Shown: in pieces, positions 39,231-48,850 of the stretch
How positions within the stretch are numbered: the first letter of the stretch is position 1
Layout: each line of letters starts with the position of its first letter
DNA from: Ectobacillus funiculus
GTDB lineage: Bacteria > Bacillota > Bacilli > Bacillales > Bacillaceae_G
Length of the DNA stretch: 64,000 nt
Assembly: GCF_004138295.1 (NCBI RefSeq)
Contig: NZ_SCFM01000006.1
Span: 1-64,000 of the forward strand
Direction: 5' to 3'
Translations under genes and position numbers: made by a program
Notes under the pieces: model-generated
Told to the model about the DNA's origin: nothing
Seen by the model: only the letters and a program-made list of their open reading frames with translations
The model's database searches: none

Positions 39231-39970
39231 TGCAGCAGTCCCCCTCCTTCTTGGGGCTGCACACGGCTGTCAATCATTTCATTTAACTTGCGGAGGGCAG
39301 GACCTATTCCTCCCACCTCATCGATGAGACCGTATTTAACGGCATCAATCCCCACAACATTCGTGCCAATATCACGTGTTAAATTCCCCTTCGCAAACAT
39401 AAGCTCTTTGAATCGATCTTCCGTCACCTTTGAATTCTTAGTGACAAACCGAATGACACGTTCCTGCATCTTATCCAGATATTCGAACGTTTGCGGAACG
39501 CCAATCACCAAGCCCGTTAAGCGGATTGGATGAATCGTCATTGTCGCTGTTTCTGCAATAAAGGAATAATTTGTAGAGACGGCGATCGGAACACCGATGG
39601 AGTGTCCTCCTCCCAGTACGATAGAAACAGTTGGCTTAGATAGAGAGGCAATCATTTCAGAAATGGCGAGACCTGCCTCCACGTCTCCCCCTACTGTATT
39701 TAATAAAATAAGCAATCCTTCAATTTTTGGATTTTGCTCGATGGCAACAATTTGCGGAATAACATGTTCATATTTTGTCGTTTTATTTTGAGGAGGGAGC
39801 TGTACATGTCCCTCAATTTGTCCAACAATTGTTAAGCAGTGAATGCGGGATTCATTTAGCTGCGGGACATTTGTTTGTCCAAGCTGCTGTATTTTTTCCA
39901 CAATGCTATCTTTTACTTCTTCTTTTTTTTCCGTTCCTTCTTGGTTTATTATGTATTCGCGATCTGCCAT
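39227..39970 (-). CDS. tepA: ClpP-like serine protease TepA (YmfB)
   Basis: 247 aa from the ATG after GGAGCAGG. Crotonase/ClpP fold: INTVGG-like [15 protein letters not shown] and nucleophile Ser in [11 protein letters not shown]; His in [12 protein letters not shown]. subtilis TepA has been linked to germination (degradation of small spore proteins) and to protein export. Precedes ylzJ; both lie between spoIIIE and rnjB as in B. subtilis. Confidence 0.92.
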   Translation of the reverse strand: MADREYIINQEGTEKKEEVKDSIVEKIQQLGQTNVPQLNESRIHCLTIVGQIEGHVQLPPQNKTTKYEHVIPQIVAIEQNPKIEGLLILLNTVGGDVEAGLAISEMIASLSKPTVSIVLGGGHSIGVPIAVSTNYSFIAETATMTIHPIRLTGLVIGVPQTFEYLDKMQERVIRFVTKNSKVTEDRFKELMFAKGNLTRDIGTNVVGIDAVKYGLIDEVGGIGPALRKLNEMIDSRVQPQEGGGLLQ

Positions 39971-40092
39971 AATCCTGCTCCTTTCGCCATTATACAAGTA
40001 GTATTTGTTACATTCCGTTTTTCATGCGGAGAAAGGACATGCATATGAAGTCAATATCGAATCTATAGGTGAGAAGGGTCATCCCGCTATCC

Positions 40093-40128
40093 AAAAACAA
40101 AGCGCTCCTGCCGGGAGCGCTTTGTTTT
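40093..40128. terminator. rnjB terminator (bidirectional)
   Basis: AAACAAAGCGCTCC-tgcc-GGGAGCGCTTTGTTT-type stem with T-rich flanks on both strands. Confidence 0.9.
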
Positions 40129-40132
40129 TATT

Positions 40133-40195
40133 TTAAGATAAGAAAGTATAACTTTTCGGGGCGATGTCTTCGCCAATCAGCGAGCCTGCTTTATT
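40133..40195 (-). repeat. Family 1 repeat, internally deleted, reverse orientation
   Basis: 63 bp. In minus orientation: TAATAAAGCAGGCTCGCTGA, GGCGAAGACAT, then TTATACTTTCTTATCTTAAAA. Same placement as at spoIIIE: begins at the rnjB stop codon and ends at the terminator. Confidence 0.6.
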
Positions 40196-41861
40196 AGACT
40201 TCCATGATGATCGGTAAAATCATTGGCTTTCGCTTCGTTCTCTCAAATAAGAATTGACTGAGAGAGTCACGAATATTTTGTTTTAATGTAGACCATTCAA
40301 TAGCGTATTCCCGAATGGATTGCTCAATAATTTCCTTCACTAGCCTCGCAGAACCATCAATAAGCTGTTCAGACTCTCGTACATATACAAAGCCGCGCGA
40401 AATGATCTCTGGGCCAGATACAATTGTTTTTGCTTCCTTGCTAAGCGTAATAACAACTACAAGGATGCCATCCTGAGAGAGCAGCTTCCGATCACGCAAT
40501 ACGATATTACCAACGTCCCCAACACCAAGACCATCAATTAACACATTACCAGCTTGTACCTTCGTTCCAGCTTTCGCTCTACCTTCCTTGAACTCGATAA
40601 CCTCGCCTTTTTCTACAATAAAAGTACGGTGAGGTGAAATACCAGTAGCAGATGCAAGCTTCGCATGTGCCTTTTGCATACGGAATTCCCCATGTACGGG
40701 AATGAAATATTTCGGCTTCATAATATTTAACATTAACTTTAATTCTTCTTGACTTGCATGACCCGATACGTGAATTTTCTTTTCGCCGTAATATATAACA
40801 TTAGCGCCAGCACGAAACAGCAGGTCAATCGTCTTGGACACAGATGTTTCATTCCCCGGAATCGGACTAGCTGCAATAATCACTGTATCACCTTTTCGAA
40901 TGGCTACTTGTTTGTGTGCATTTTTAGCCATTCGTGAGAGTGCTGCCATCGGTTCTCCCTGACTGCCTGTTGTTAAAACTGCTATCTTACACTCTGGATA
41001 ATTATCAATATCCTGCAGTGAAATTAACATGTCGTCTGGAATATGCAAGTAACCAAGATTGCGAGCAATATCCACAACCTTCACCATGCTTCGGCCCACG
41101 ACTGCTACCTTCCGATCATTTTCAAAGGCTGCATCAAATACTTGCTGAAGGCGGTGAACATTTGATGCAAAGGAAGCAACAATAATCCGCCCCTCCGCAT
41201 TATGAAATTCTTTTGAAATCTCTACACCTACTGATCTTTCAGAGCCGGTAAAGCCAGGACGCTCCGCATTTGTGCTGTCCGACAATAAACATAGCACACC
41301 CTCGTTACCGATTTGTGCCATCTTTCCAATGTCAGCGCCATATACGTCCACAGGAGTTTGATCAAATTTAAAATCACCTGTATAAACAATCGAACCTTGT
41401 GAGGTATGAACACATATCCCGACTGCATCAGGAATGCTATGCGTCACACGGAAAAATGAAACTTGTGCGGTTTCAAATTCCAAAACAGAATTTGCATCTA
41501 TAGTTTTTAATGTTACACGTCCGAGCAATCCTGCCTCGCTCAATTTATCTTCAACTAATGCTAATGTTAAGCGTGTACCGTAAACCGGAACAGGTAGCTT
41601 TCTTAGTACGTATGAAACACCACCAATATGATCTTCGTGACCGTGCGTTAAGAAAATCCCTTTTACTCGTTCCTTATTTTCCTGCAAATACGTGATATCA
41701 GGGATTACAATATCAATTCCGAACATCTCTTCCTCTGGAAACATCAATCCAGCGTCTACGACAAAAATATCCGAATCTACTTCAATAACATACATGTTCT
41801 TGCCAATTTCCCCTACTCCACCTAGGGCGAATACTTTAATTTTTTCTGTCTCTTTCCTCAC
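40194..41861 (-). CDS. rnjB: Ribonuclease J2
   Basis: 555 aa, GTG start after GGAGG. Metallo-beta-lactamase domain with THGHEDHIGG (H73, H75, D77, H78), beta-CASP domain (GSQGEPMAALSRMA) and C-terminal domain. Partner of RNase J1 in 5'-3' and endonucleolytic RNA decay. I call it J2 from the tepA-side position (rnjB lies here in B. subtilis) and the start RKETEKIKVFALGGVGEIGK. Its coding end joins a shortened family 1 repeat. Confidence 0.93.
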   Translation of the reverse strand: MRKETEKIKVFALGGVGEIGKNMYVIEVDSDIFVVDAGLMFPEEEMFGIDIVIPDITYLQENKERVKGIFLTHGHEDHIGGVSYVLRKLPVPVYGTRLTLALVEDKLSEAGLLGRVTLKTIDANSVLEFETAQVSFFRVTHSIPDAVGICVHTSQGSIVYTGDFKFDQTPVDVYGADIGKMAQIGNEGVLCLLSDSTNAERPGFTGSERSVGVEISKEFHNAEGRIIVASFASNVHRLQQVFDAAFENDRKVAVVGRSMVKVVDIARNLGYLHIPDDMLISLQDIDNYPECKIAVLTTGSQGEPMAALSRMAKNAHKQVAIRKGDTVIIAASPIPGNETSVSKTIDLLFRAGANVIYYGEKKIHVSGHASQEELKLMLNIMKPKYFIPVHGEFRMQKAHAKLASATGISPHRTFIVEKGEVIEFKEGRAKAGTKVQAGNVLIDGLGVGDVGNIVLRDRKLLSQDGILVVVITLSKEAKTIVSGPEIISRGFVYVRESEQLIDGSARLVKEIIEQSIREYAIEWSTLKQNIRDSLSQFLFERTKRKPMILPIIMEV

Positions 41862-41999
41862 CTTTTAACCTCCAAATTTTGTTAAGTATACCCGTACTAA
41901 GTCACTTAGAGATATTATACCTGATACAAGAAATAGAATACAAGTTAATTTCTAGCAATGAACAGGGTTTTAACAGATCCCGCAACATGCCCGAACCGA

Positions 42000-42103
42000 T
42001 AAAGAAAACTCGCCAATTGGCGAGCCCTACTTATACTTTATTCCTAACATTTCTCGCTACGTCGAATTGACATCGAGCTAGAAATTTATCCTTTCTTAAA
42101 GTG
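42000..42103 (+). repeat. Family 1 repeat, 104-bp deletion derivative
   Basis: Both ends intact (TAAAGAAAACTCGCC; CTTTCTTAAAGTG) but about 30 bp missing after GGCGAGCCC, removing the second stem. Confidence 0.88.
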
Positions 42104-42116
42104 TAATAAAAACGAA

Positions 42117-42160
42117 AAGAAGCTAATCACCTACCGCTATATGTAGGTAATTAGCTTCCT
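42117..42160 (-). terminator. dapA terminator
   Basis: AGAAGCTAATcACCTAC / GTAGGTaATTAGCTTC-type long stem. Its sequence resembles the pnp terminator at 50222-50263. Confidence 0.85.
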
Positions 42161-42219
42161 TTTCTTCTAAAGCCGACTTTTTCAGCATCTTTGCAGCATA
42201 AAAACAAGTTGTGTTTTCT

Positions 42220-43101
42220 TTATTGACGCGGAATCGACTGAACGATTTGTGACAATTGCTTTTGCTCGCTTTCACTTAAAGGAGCGAGCGGCAAACGTAC
42301 AGATCCAGCGTCTGTTCCGAGCATTTGCATTGCTGCTTTAACAGCAGTTGGATTTGGAGCCATAAAGAGCGCCTTTGTAATGCGCAGTACAAATTGATGA
42401 AGACGCTGCGCCTTTTTCGTGTCACCACTTCGGAAAGCAGCAATCATCGCCTGTATATCATTGCCGATTACATGAGCAGCAACGGAAATAACACCATTTG
42501 CGCCAACTGCAAGTGCTGGCAACGTTAAGCCGTCATCACCGCTGTAAACAGCAAAGTTTTCATCCGTTCTCTCAATAATTTCTGTCATCGCCAAAACGTC
42601 ACCAGATGCATCCTTTAGCGCCATAACGTTTGGCAGCTGTGATAAACGAACGATTGTATCAACCGTCACATTTATGGAGGTACGTCCTGGGATATTATAA
42701 AGCATAACAGGAAGCTTCGTGCTCTCAGCAATCGTTTTGAAATGCTGATACAGTCCTTCTTGATTTGGCTTATTGTAGTACGGCGCCACAAGCATTACCG
42801 CATCTACACCTGTTTCTTCCGCTTTCTTCGTTAATTCAATTGAAGCTTGTGTGTTATTATTGCCCGTTCCAGCGACAACCGGAATTCTTCCTTTCACTAC
42901 CTCTACAACATGGCGAAATAGCGCTAGCTTTTCGTCTGTTGTTAAGGTTGGGGATTCTCCGGTCGTCCCCGCTACTACAAGGGCTGTTGTTCCGTTATCG
43001 ATTAAATATTCCACTAATTGCGTTGTTTTCGCGAGGTCAAGACGCCCATCTTGATCAAATGGCGTCACCATCGCAGTCGCAACTGCTCCAAAATCGATCA
43101 T
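42220..43101 (-). CDS. dapA: 4-hydroxy-tetrahydrodipicolinate synthase
   Basis: 293 aa from the ATG after AAGGAGTGAG; the frame to 43332 runs back inside dapG. TIM barrel condensing pyruvate with aspartate semialdehyde. Schiff-base Lys is K163 (ALKDASGD), proton-relay Tyr is Y135 (YNIPGRT), with GTTGES at 45-50. Feeds both lysine/peptidoglycan and dipicolinate (DpaAB). Last of asd-dapG-dapA, 11 bp after dapG. Confidence 0.96.
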   Translation of the reverse strand: MIDFGAVATAMVTPFDQDGRLDLAKTTQLVEYLIDNGTTALVVAGTTGESPTLTTDEKLALFRHVVEVVKGRIPVVAGTGNNNTQASIELTKKAEETGVDAVMLVAPYYNKPNQEGLYQHFKTIAESTKLPVMLYNIPGRTSINVTVDTIVRLSQLPNVMALKDASGDVLAMTEIIERTDENFAVYSGDDGLTLPALAVGANGVISVAAHVIGNDIQAMIAAFRSGDTKKAQRLHQFVLRITKALFMAPNPTAVKAAMQMLGTDAGSVRLPLAPLSESEQKQLSQIVQSIPRQ

Positions 43102-43112
43102 GCTCTCACTCC

Positions 43113-44345
43113 TTAATGTTCCACTTGCTTTGCTTCCGCTAATTGAAAGGCGCCGTGCAGAGCATTTACAGCCTCCACTAAATCGCTTTCCTTGACGAGC
43201 ACCCAAATGGTCGTATAACTGTCGGCTGATTGTAAAATTTGAATCCCTTTCTCTGACAACGCCGTTACAATTTTGGACGTTACGCCTGGGACACCTGTAA
43301 TACCAGCACCAACAATAGATACCTTTGCACATCGACGCGCAACAAGTGGCTCATAGCCGATGGCGCGCAGCACAGTAACGGCACGATCTGCTAAATCATC
43401 GCTCACTGTGTAGGCAACGCCTGTCGGAGAAATATTAATAAAGTCTACACTAATTCCTTCATTCGCCATTTCCTTGAACACTTGCGCATGCAAATCGTAC
43501 GGGCCATCCTTAGCGAGCACCTTGATCTGTGTTACATTTGGTACGTGTGCAATTCCCGTTACAAGACGTTCCTGAACATCTCTCCCCTTCACTGCACCTC
43601 CATATGCTGTAACAAGCGTTCCAACACCGTCAGAATAAGTGGAACGAACACGGATGGGCACCTTTGCATGCATCGCAATTTCAACAGCTCGCGGGTGTAT
43701 GACCTTCGCCCCCTGATACGCCATATTACAAATTTCATTGTATGTCACCACATCGAGCGGTCTTGCATCCTGTACAATACGTGGATCAGCGGTCATCACA
43801 CCCTCTACATCTGTAAAAATGTCAATATATTCCACCTGGAGTGCCACTCCGAGAGCAGAAGCAGATGTGTCGCTGCCACCGCGTCCGAGCGTTGTCGGGT
43901 CACCGGTTTTCGTTTGTCCTTGAAAACCGGTGACAACTACGACATCAAACTCGCGCAACGTCTTCAATAAGCGGTCGCACTTCATTTCTATAATCTTTGC
44001 ATTTGTAAAATCATCATTTGTGACAAAACCGGCCTGCGCTCCGGTAAAAGCAGAGGCGTTAATCCCATTCTCGTTTAACATGTTGGAAAACACGACAGCA
44101 GAAATTATCTCGCCACAGGATAAGAGAAGATCTTGCTCACGTTTAGAAATACGGGAGTTCTTATCCTTCACTAAGCTAAGAAGCGTGTCGGTTGCATACG
44201 GCTCTCCTTTTCGACCCATTGCCGATACAACTACAACAACCTTGTATCCTTCCTCTAATGCCCTTGCGATATGTTTGAACGCATGCTTTCTGCCGTTTTC
44301 ATCGCGTACAGATGTACCGCCGAATTTTTGCACAATAATTTTCAT
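43113..44345 (-). CDS. dapG: Aspartokinase I (diaminopimelate-sensitive type)
   Basis: 410 aa. Kinase motif KFGGTSV (7-13), GRGGSDTSA phosphate-binding motif, PRIVQDARP, and two C-terminal ACT domains (from about 265). Being in the dpa-asd-dapG-dapA cluster it corresponds to B. subtilis DapG, the isozyme inhibited by diaminopimelate, rather than LysC. Lies 19 bp after asd. No lysine riboswitch is visible. Confidence 0.94.
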   Translation of the reverse strand: MKIIVQKFGGTSVRDENGRKHAFKHIARALEEGYKVVVVVSAMGRKGEPYATDTLLSLVKDKNSRISKREQDLLLSCGEIISAVVFSNMLNENGINASAFTGAQAGFVTNDDFTNAKIIEMKCDRLLKTLREFDVVVVTGFQGQTKTGDPTTLGRGGSDTSASALGVALQVEYIDIFTDVEGVMTADPRIVQDARPLDVVTYNEICNMAYQGAKVIHPRAVEIAMHAKVPIRVRSTYSDGVGTLVTAYGGAVKGRDVQERLVTGIAHVPNVTQIKVLAKDGPYDLHAQVFKEMANEGISVDFINISPTGVAYTVSDDLADRAVTVLRAIGYEPLVARRCAKVSIVGAGITGVPGVTSKIVTALSEKGIQILQSADSYTTIWVLVKESDLVEAVNALHGAFQLAEAKQVEH

Positions 44346-44364
44346 GTTTGCACCCTCTTTGATG

Positions 44365-45411
44365 TTACACTAATCCTAGTTTCACCAATCGTTCTGCAAT
44401 TTGAACTGAGTTCCAAGCGGCACCTTTTAACAAATTATCAGATACAACCCAAAGATGGAAGCCTTTGTCATTATTCAAATCTTTACGGATGCGGCCAACA
44501 AATACCTCGTTTTTGCCTGTTGCATCAAGAGGTGTTGGGTACAGCTGCTCCGCTGGATTATCTTGAAGCACAACGCCTTCTGCGCTCGCTAAAAGAGTAC
44601 GAAGATCTTCCACTGTTACTCCGTCCTGTTCTATTTCAATATATACAGACTCAGAATGTCCCGATACAACTGGGAGACGTACGCAAGTTGCTGCGACTTC
44701 TAATTCTGGCATATGCATAATTTTTTTCGTTTCATTAATCATTTTCATTTCTTCATAAGTAAAGCCATTGTCCGTAAATTTATCAATTTGCGGAATTGCG
44801 TTGAACGCGATTGGATAATGTTTATCCAAGGCCTTCACAGGCAAGATATTTGCTTCTGGAGTTTCTCCATTGAGCATCGCTTGCGCTTGTGTTTTCAATT
44901 CTTCGATTGCAGTCACACCTGCACCAGATACCGCTTGGTATGTTGATACAATTACACGGCCTAATCCGTATGCTTGGCGAATCGGCTCAAGTGCTACAAC
45001 CATTTGAATTGTAGAGCAGTTTGGATTTGCGATGATGCCGTTATGCTCAAGCAAATCTTTTTCATTTACTTCCGGCACTACAAGCGGTGTGTTTGCATCC
45101 ATACGGAACGCACTTGTGTTATCAACAACAATGGCACCGCGCTTTGCCGCTTCCGGCGCAAGCTCTAAAGATACAGACCCACCTGCGCTAAATAAAGCGA
45201 TATCCACTCCTTCAAAGCTCTCTGGAGTTGCTTCTTGGATTGTAAATTCTTCACCTTTAAATACTAGCTTCTTGCCCGCCGAACGTTTTGAAGATAAAAG
45301 TGTTAACTTTCCGATTGGAAAGTTGCGGTTTTCTAAAGTTTTTAACATTTGTTCTCCAACTGCGCCGGTTGCTCCGACTACAGCAACATGAAAAGCTTGT
45401 TTCTTTGTCAT
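44365..45411 (-). CDS. asd: Aspartate-semialdehyde dehydrogenase
   Basis: 348 aa from the ATG after GAAAGGGG; the longer frame to 45471 would run through the dpaB terminator. NADP-binding [11 protein letters not shown] (11-21), catalytic Cys132 in NPNCSTIQ, and His in [11 protein letters not shown]. Makes aspartate semialdehyde for lysine, threonine, methionine and dipicolinate. Candidate own promoter overlaps the upstream terminator, allowing vegetative expression apart from the sporulation message. Confidence 0.96.
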   Translation of the reverse strand: MTKKQAFHVAVVGATGAVGEQMLKTLENRNFPIGKLTLLSSKRSAGKKLVFKGEEFTIQEATPESFEGVDIALFSAGGSVSLELAPEAAKRGAIVVDNTSAFRMDANTPLVVPEVNEKDLLEHNGIIANPNCSTIQMVVALEPIRQAYGLGRVIVSTYQAVSGAGVTAIEELKTQAQAMLNGETPEANILPVKALDKHYPIAFNAIPQIDKFTDNGFTYEEMKMINETKKIMHMPELEVAATCVRLPVVSGHSESVYIEIEQDGVTVEDLRTLLASAEGVVLQDNPAEQLYPTPLDATGKNEVFVGRIRKDLNNDKGFHLWVVSDNLLKGAAWNSVQIAERLVKLGLV

Positions 45412-45447
45412 GACTAGACCCCTTTCAGCACTACTTGCTTGCAAAAA

Positions 45448-45472
45448 GATGGAGCCTATTGTCGTCTCCATC
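45448..45472 (-). terminator. dpaB terminator / asd leader hairpin
   Basis: Minus strand GATGGAG-11 nt-CTCCATC then TTTTT, between dpaB and asd. Confidence 0.8.
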
Positions 45473-45475
45473 TTT

Positions 45476-45505
45476 ATTAGAACAATTTTACCATACTTGT
45501 TGCAA
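45476..45505 (-). promoter_or_regulatory. Candidate vegetative promoter of asd-dapG-dapA
   Basis: TTGCAA (45500-45505), 18 bp, TCTAAT (45476-45481). The start point would fall near 45469, inside the terminator hairpin, so transcripts begun here lack part of its first arm. Confidence 0.4.
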
Positions 45506-45548
45506 AGTCATGAGATTTTTTTTTGAAAATTGTTGCGTTTTTTGAGTA

Positions 45549-46148
45549 TTAATTCATATAACGGAATTTTTCTACAATTACTGGTTGGAATTGCTTTCCT
45601 TCTATGGAAGAAACAACTGTATCACGAAGCAGTTCCATACGAGCAACCATTGAATTCGGCTTTTTCTCTGGCGCATCCTGCCCAAATGGAACAAAATAAA
45701 TATTTTTTGTTGCCATCAAACGCATAAGATTTACACCATTTAGTCCGAGGGCATCATTCGTTGAAATCGCAAGCACAACCGGCTTGCAATTGCGCAATGT
45801 TGCTTTTATTGCCATAAGCACCGGGGAATCTGTCATCGCATTGGCAAGCTTGCTCATGGAGTTTCCTGTCATCGGAGCAACGACCATGCAATCAAGCGGA
45901 AGCTTAGGACCAAGGGGCTCAGCTCCTACAATACTGTCAATCACCGGAAATCCCGTAATTTCTTCGATTTTCCGAACCCATTCTTCTCCTTCTCCAAAAC
46001 GGGTATTTGTTGATTTTAAGGTATAGGAAACAACAGGCCGCACCTCTGCCCCCTCATCGACAAGCTGCTGCAAATAGGGCATAACTTCTGCATACGTACA
46101 ATGGGATCCTGTAAATCCAAACCCAATGCGTTTTCCTTTTAAACTCAT
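45549..46148 (-). CDS. dpaB: Dipicolinate synthase subunit B (SpoVFB)
   Basis: 199 aa flavoprotein-family protein beginning MSLKGKRIGFGFTGSHCTYA, with FMN-type PMTGNSMSKLANAMTDSPVL. With DpaA it oxidises dihydrodipicolinate to dipicolinic acid in the mother cell, which is then pumped into the spore core. Overlaps dpaA by 4 bp (translational coupling) and is followed by a terminator. Confidence 0.96.
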   Translation of the reverse strand: MSLKGKRIGFGFTGSHCTYAEVMPYLQQLVDEGAEVRPVVSYTLKSTNTRFGEGEEWVRKIEEITGFPVIDSIVGAEPLGPKLPLDCMVVAPMTGNSMSKLANAMTDSPVLMAIKATLRNCKPVVLAISTNDALGLNGVNLMRLMATKNIYFVPFGQDAPEKKPNSMVARMELLRDTVVSSIEGKQFQPVIVEKFRYMN

Positions 46149-47047
46149 TTGCCATTCTCCTTTCTTACCTTTAAATCCTCTGTGAATAAGGAGGATAGTA
46201 CATTTGCAAGAATTTGCCCCGCAGTTTTCGGTGCAACAATACCTGGAAGGCCTGGTGCCAAAAAGGCCTTGACGCCCCTTTTCTCAGCATAGCGAAAATC
46301 AGTCCCGCCCGGCTTTGATGCTAAGTCGACAATCAGTGTATGCGCTGGCATCTTTGCAATCACACTTGCCGTTACGATAAGATGCGGAATCGTATTAATT
46401 ACGATATCAACATCATGCACTTCTTTCTCTAAATCCTGCATCTGAAACGGTGTAAATGTCATTTCTGTAATGCGGGCAATGTGCTCAGAGCGGCGTGCCC
46501 CCACTTTCACATGTGCTCCTAGCGCTTGAAACGTACGCGCTACACTCATTCCTGTTCTTCCAAAGCCAAGCACCATTACCTTCGAACCATGTATTGTATA
46601 ATCGGTATGCTGAATTACCATCATAATGGTGCCTTCTACGGTTGGAATCGAGTTATAAATAGCCACGTCATCGCGCTCAAATAACTTAACGAGCTTTCTT
46701 TGGCAGGACGAAGCCAAGTTATCTAAGTAAGCATTGCTAATCCCAGAATATATAGTGAAATGCGGCGGCGTTCTTTCTATTTGTTCTTTTGTCAGCACTA
46801 CTTTCTCGTTTGAAAAAATTGTATCAATTCCGCCTTCTGTATTTGTCCCGGCTACCGGTAAAACCACTGCATCTAACGAGGCGAAGTCCAATTCGTGCAT
46901 GTGTTCCTTAGAAGCTCCCGTAAATCCATGATCCAACTGATCGAAGCCGACTAATGACAACTTTGCATCCAATTCAATTAGCTTTCGGATGACCTCAAGC
47001 TGTCTCGCATCTCCTCCTATCACAGCTATATGCATGTCAGTTAACAT
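46145..47047 (-). CDS. dpaA: Dipicolinate synthase subunit A (SpoVFA)
   Basis: 300 aa from ATG 47047 (GAAGGTG upstream), matching the B. subtilis start MLTGxKIAVIGGDARQLE. Rossmann domain in the second half: VMVLGFGRTGMSVARTFQAL. N-terminal domain binds the substrate side. First gene of the sporulation unit dpaA-dpaB, with a sigma-K-like promoter at 47115-47143. Confidence 0.96.
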   Translation of the reverse strand: MLTDMHIAVIGGDARQLEVIRKLIELDAKLSLVGFDQLDHGFTGASKEHMHELDFASLDAVVLPVAGTNTEGGIDTIFSNEKVVLTKEQIERTPPHFTIYSGISNAYLDNLASSCQRKLVKLFERDDVAIYNSIPTVEGTIMMVIQHTDYTIHGSKVMVLGFGRTGMSVARTFQALGAHVKVGARRSEHIARITEMTFTPFQMQDLEKEVHDVDIVINTIPHLIVTASVIAKMPAHTLIVDLASKPGGTDFRYAEKRGVKAFLAPGLPGIVAPKTAGQILANVLSSLFTEDLKVRKENGK

Positions 47048-47114
47048 ATTCCGCTTCACCTTCTTTTTCAGCTAATCTATATAAGCAAATCGCCTAACTC
47101 TTTAGTTTCCTCCA

Positions 47115-47143
47115 CATCATATGTATCGTACAAGAGTAAGGTG
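47115..47143 (-). promoter_or_regulatory. Candidate sigma-K promoter of dpaAB
   Basis: Minus strand CACC (47140-47143), 16 bp, CATATGATG (47115-47123), the same layout as at cotE. B. subtilis spoVF is sigma-K dependent. Confidence 0.5.
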
Positions 47144-47174
47144 ATTGTATAGCAGGAAAAAGAACATGAAAAAA

Positions 47175-47192
47175 GACGGCTATCGGGCCGCC
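47175..47192 (-). terminator. ymxH terminator
   Basis: GGCGGC-ccgata-GCCGTC then T6 on the minus strand. Confidence 0.85.
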
Positions 47193-47201
47193 TCTCATAC
47201 A

Positions 47202-47447
47202 CTATTCCTGATAATCTGATAAATCAAAAATAATCATGTCCTGCCCAACCTTTTTCAAGCGGCTCCAAGAAACACGCGTCTCCTGTTGTGAACGTTTGAA
47301 TGCATTCCACTTACCAAGCGGAATAATCAGAGCTTGAATCTTTCCATCCTGTTCATCAATTTCTAAATCCGCATGCCCAAGTATCCCCATCCGCTCTGCA
47401 CGCTCTAAATCGACAATCTCCTTTCCGCTTAACTCACTTAACCTCAT
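47202..47447 (-). CDS. ymxH: PRC-barrel domain protein YmxH
   Basis: 81 aa from the ATG after GGGGGTG; an in-frame GTG 9 bp earlier overlaps that site. PRC-barrel (MRLSELSGKEIVD and ERMGILGHADLEID), as B. subtilis YmxH next to the same M16 protease. Function unknown; related YlmC/YmxH proteins are spore-associated. Confidence 0.88.
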   Translation of the reverse strand: MRLSELSGKEIVDLERAERMGILGHADLEIDEQDGKIQALIIPLGKWNAFKRSQQETRVSWSRLKKVGQDMIIFDLSDYQE

Positions 47448-47496
47448 TTTTCTCACCCCCGTCTACTTACTACGTATTCGGACAACTAAAAAAAAA

Positions 47497-47522
47497 TACC
47501 TACAAGTTAAGACTTGTAGGTA
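47497..47522 (-). terminator. mlpA terminator overlapping the coding end
   Basis: TACCTACAAG-tcttaa-CTTGTAGGTA, then T9 on the minus strand. The last four codons and stop (47507-47509) lie inside the hairpin. Confidence 0.88.
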
Positions 47523-48754
47523 ATACCTTTTGGAAGCGTTCCTGTCGGGCTAATAAGCGCCGCAGAAAATTCATCCGTAAAGGTGCTGCGAATAAGTTGA
47601 TCCACATGTTCTTTAGTCACACTGTTTACGCTCTCAATAATCTCATCAAGAGATCGGTGTTTTTTCAACAGCAGCTCATTTTTACCGTTTCGGCTCATGC
47701 GGCTGTTCGTGCTCTCAAGGCTGAGCATTAAACTCCCCTTCAGCTGCTCCTTGCTATTGCGAAGCTCCTTCTCTGTAATCCCGGTACCCTTGAGCTTATC
47801 GAGCGTTTGTCCAATCGTTTCATATAGGGTTTCAAGCTGCTGGTTTCCTGTACCTGCGTAAATCGTTAGCATCCCTGTATCTTCATAAGAAGAGTGGTAG
47901 GAGAAAACGGAATACGCTAACCCGCGCTGTTCACGCACTTCTTGAAATAAACGGCTGCTCATGCTTCCTCCCAAAACATTGTTCAGCACGATAAAGCTGT
48001 ATACATCCTCAGACCCAATGCTCAGCCCTTTATATCCTAAGCATAAGTGAGCCTGTTCCGTTTCCTTCTTGCGGGATACACGATTTGTATGAAATTGCGG
48101 CTTATGTACAGATTGACGGTTTGTCACTCCCTCATAACCACCGAAGTAGGATTCTACTGTTTGCATGAATGATTCATCTACATTACCAGCAATTGAAATT
48201 ACAACATTTTCGGGCGTATAATGATCTTTTATGTATTGGCGAAGCGTATCACCAGTAAATGTGGCTAACGTCTCCTCTGTTCCCAAAATCGGATACGCAA
48301 GCGGATGGGATTCATATGTTGCCTTTGTCAGCAAATCATGCACGATATCATCTGGTGTATCTTCATACATTTTGATTTCTTCATATACAACATTTCTTTC
48401 CTTTTCGAGTTCTTCCTCCACAAATGTTGAATTGAAAAACATATCTGCTAAAATCTCAAGCGCATACTTAGCATGCTCATCCAATACCTTTGCGTAATAG
48501 CACGTATATTCCTTTGAAGTAAACGCATTGACTTGTCCGCCGATGCTATCAAAGGATTCGGCAATATCCCGCGCTGTGCGTGTTGTTGTCCCTTTAAAAA
48601 ACATATGCTCTAAAAAGTGAGAGATGCCGTTGTTTTTCTCATTTTCATTGCGCGAACCCGTATGAATCCACACACCGATGGCAACGGAACGAACGGTAGG
48701 GATATGTTCAAATACAATTCTTACACCGTTTTTACAAGTATATTTATTAATCAA
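47507..48754 (-). CDS. mlpA: M16 zinc peptidase MlpA (YmxG)
   Basis: 415 aa. Inverted zinc motif HFLEH (46-50) and downstream EKERNVVYEEIKMYEDTPDD supplying the third ligand. Mitochondrial-processing-peptidase-like; in B. subtilis it modulates the extracellular protease AprE level. Lies between ymxH and ylxY as in B. subtilis, with its own terminator. Confidence 0.93.
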   Translation of the reverse strand: MINKYTCKNGVRIVFEHIPTVRSVAIGVWIHTGSRNENEKNNGISHFLEHMFFKGTTTRTARDIAESFDSIGGQVNAFTSKEYTCYYAKVLDEHAKYALEILADMFFNSTFVEEELEKERNVVYEEIKMYEDTPDDIVHDLLTKATYESHPLAYPILGTEETLATFTGDTLRQYIKDHYTPENVVISIAGNVDESFMQTVESYFGGYEGVTNRQSVHKPQFHTNRVSRKKETEQAHLCLGYKGLSIGSEDVYSFIVLNNVLGGSMSSRLFQEVREQRGLAYSVFSYHSSYEDTGMLTIYAGTGNQQLETLYETIGQTLDKLKGTGITEKELRNSKEQLKGSLMLSLESTNSRMSRNGKNELLLKKHRSLDEIIESVNSVTKEHVDQLIRSTFTDEFSAALISPTGTLPKGITYKS

Positions 48755-48850
48755 GTGCCATCCTCCTATAGTTCAATTTTGCTCTTGCTAGAAATATGGT
48801 GCTATCATTTAATCATATCAATTTTATAAAGCTCTGTCATGTAAATCTGT

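Larger units (their letters stand above)
41862..42219. other. dapA-rnjB gap
   Basis: 358 bp with no gene: rnjB upstream DNA (41862-41999), a shortened family 1 repeat and the dapA terminator. Confidence 0.7.

Noticed and set aside
43102-43332. N-terminal extension of dapA reading into dapG
   Set aside because: It overlaps dapG in another frame; the ATG at 43101 has a strong ribosome binding site and the family start MIDFGAVATAMVTPF.
44346-44364. Lysine riboswitch before the aspartokinase gene
   Set aside because: Only 19 bp separates asd and dapG; there is no room for the aptamer. The diaminopimelate-sensitive type is not usually L-box controlled.
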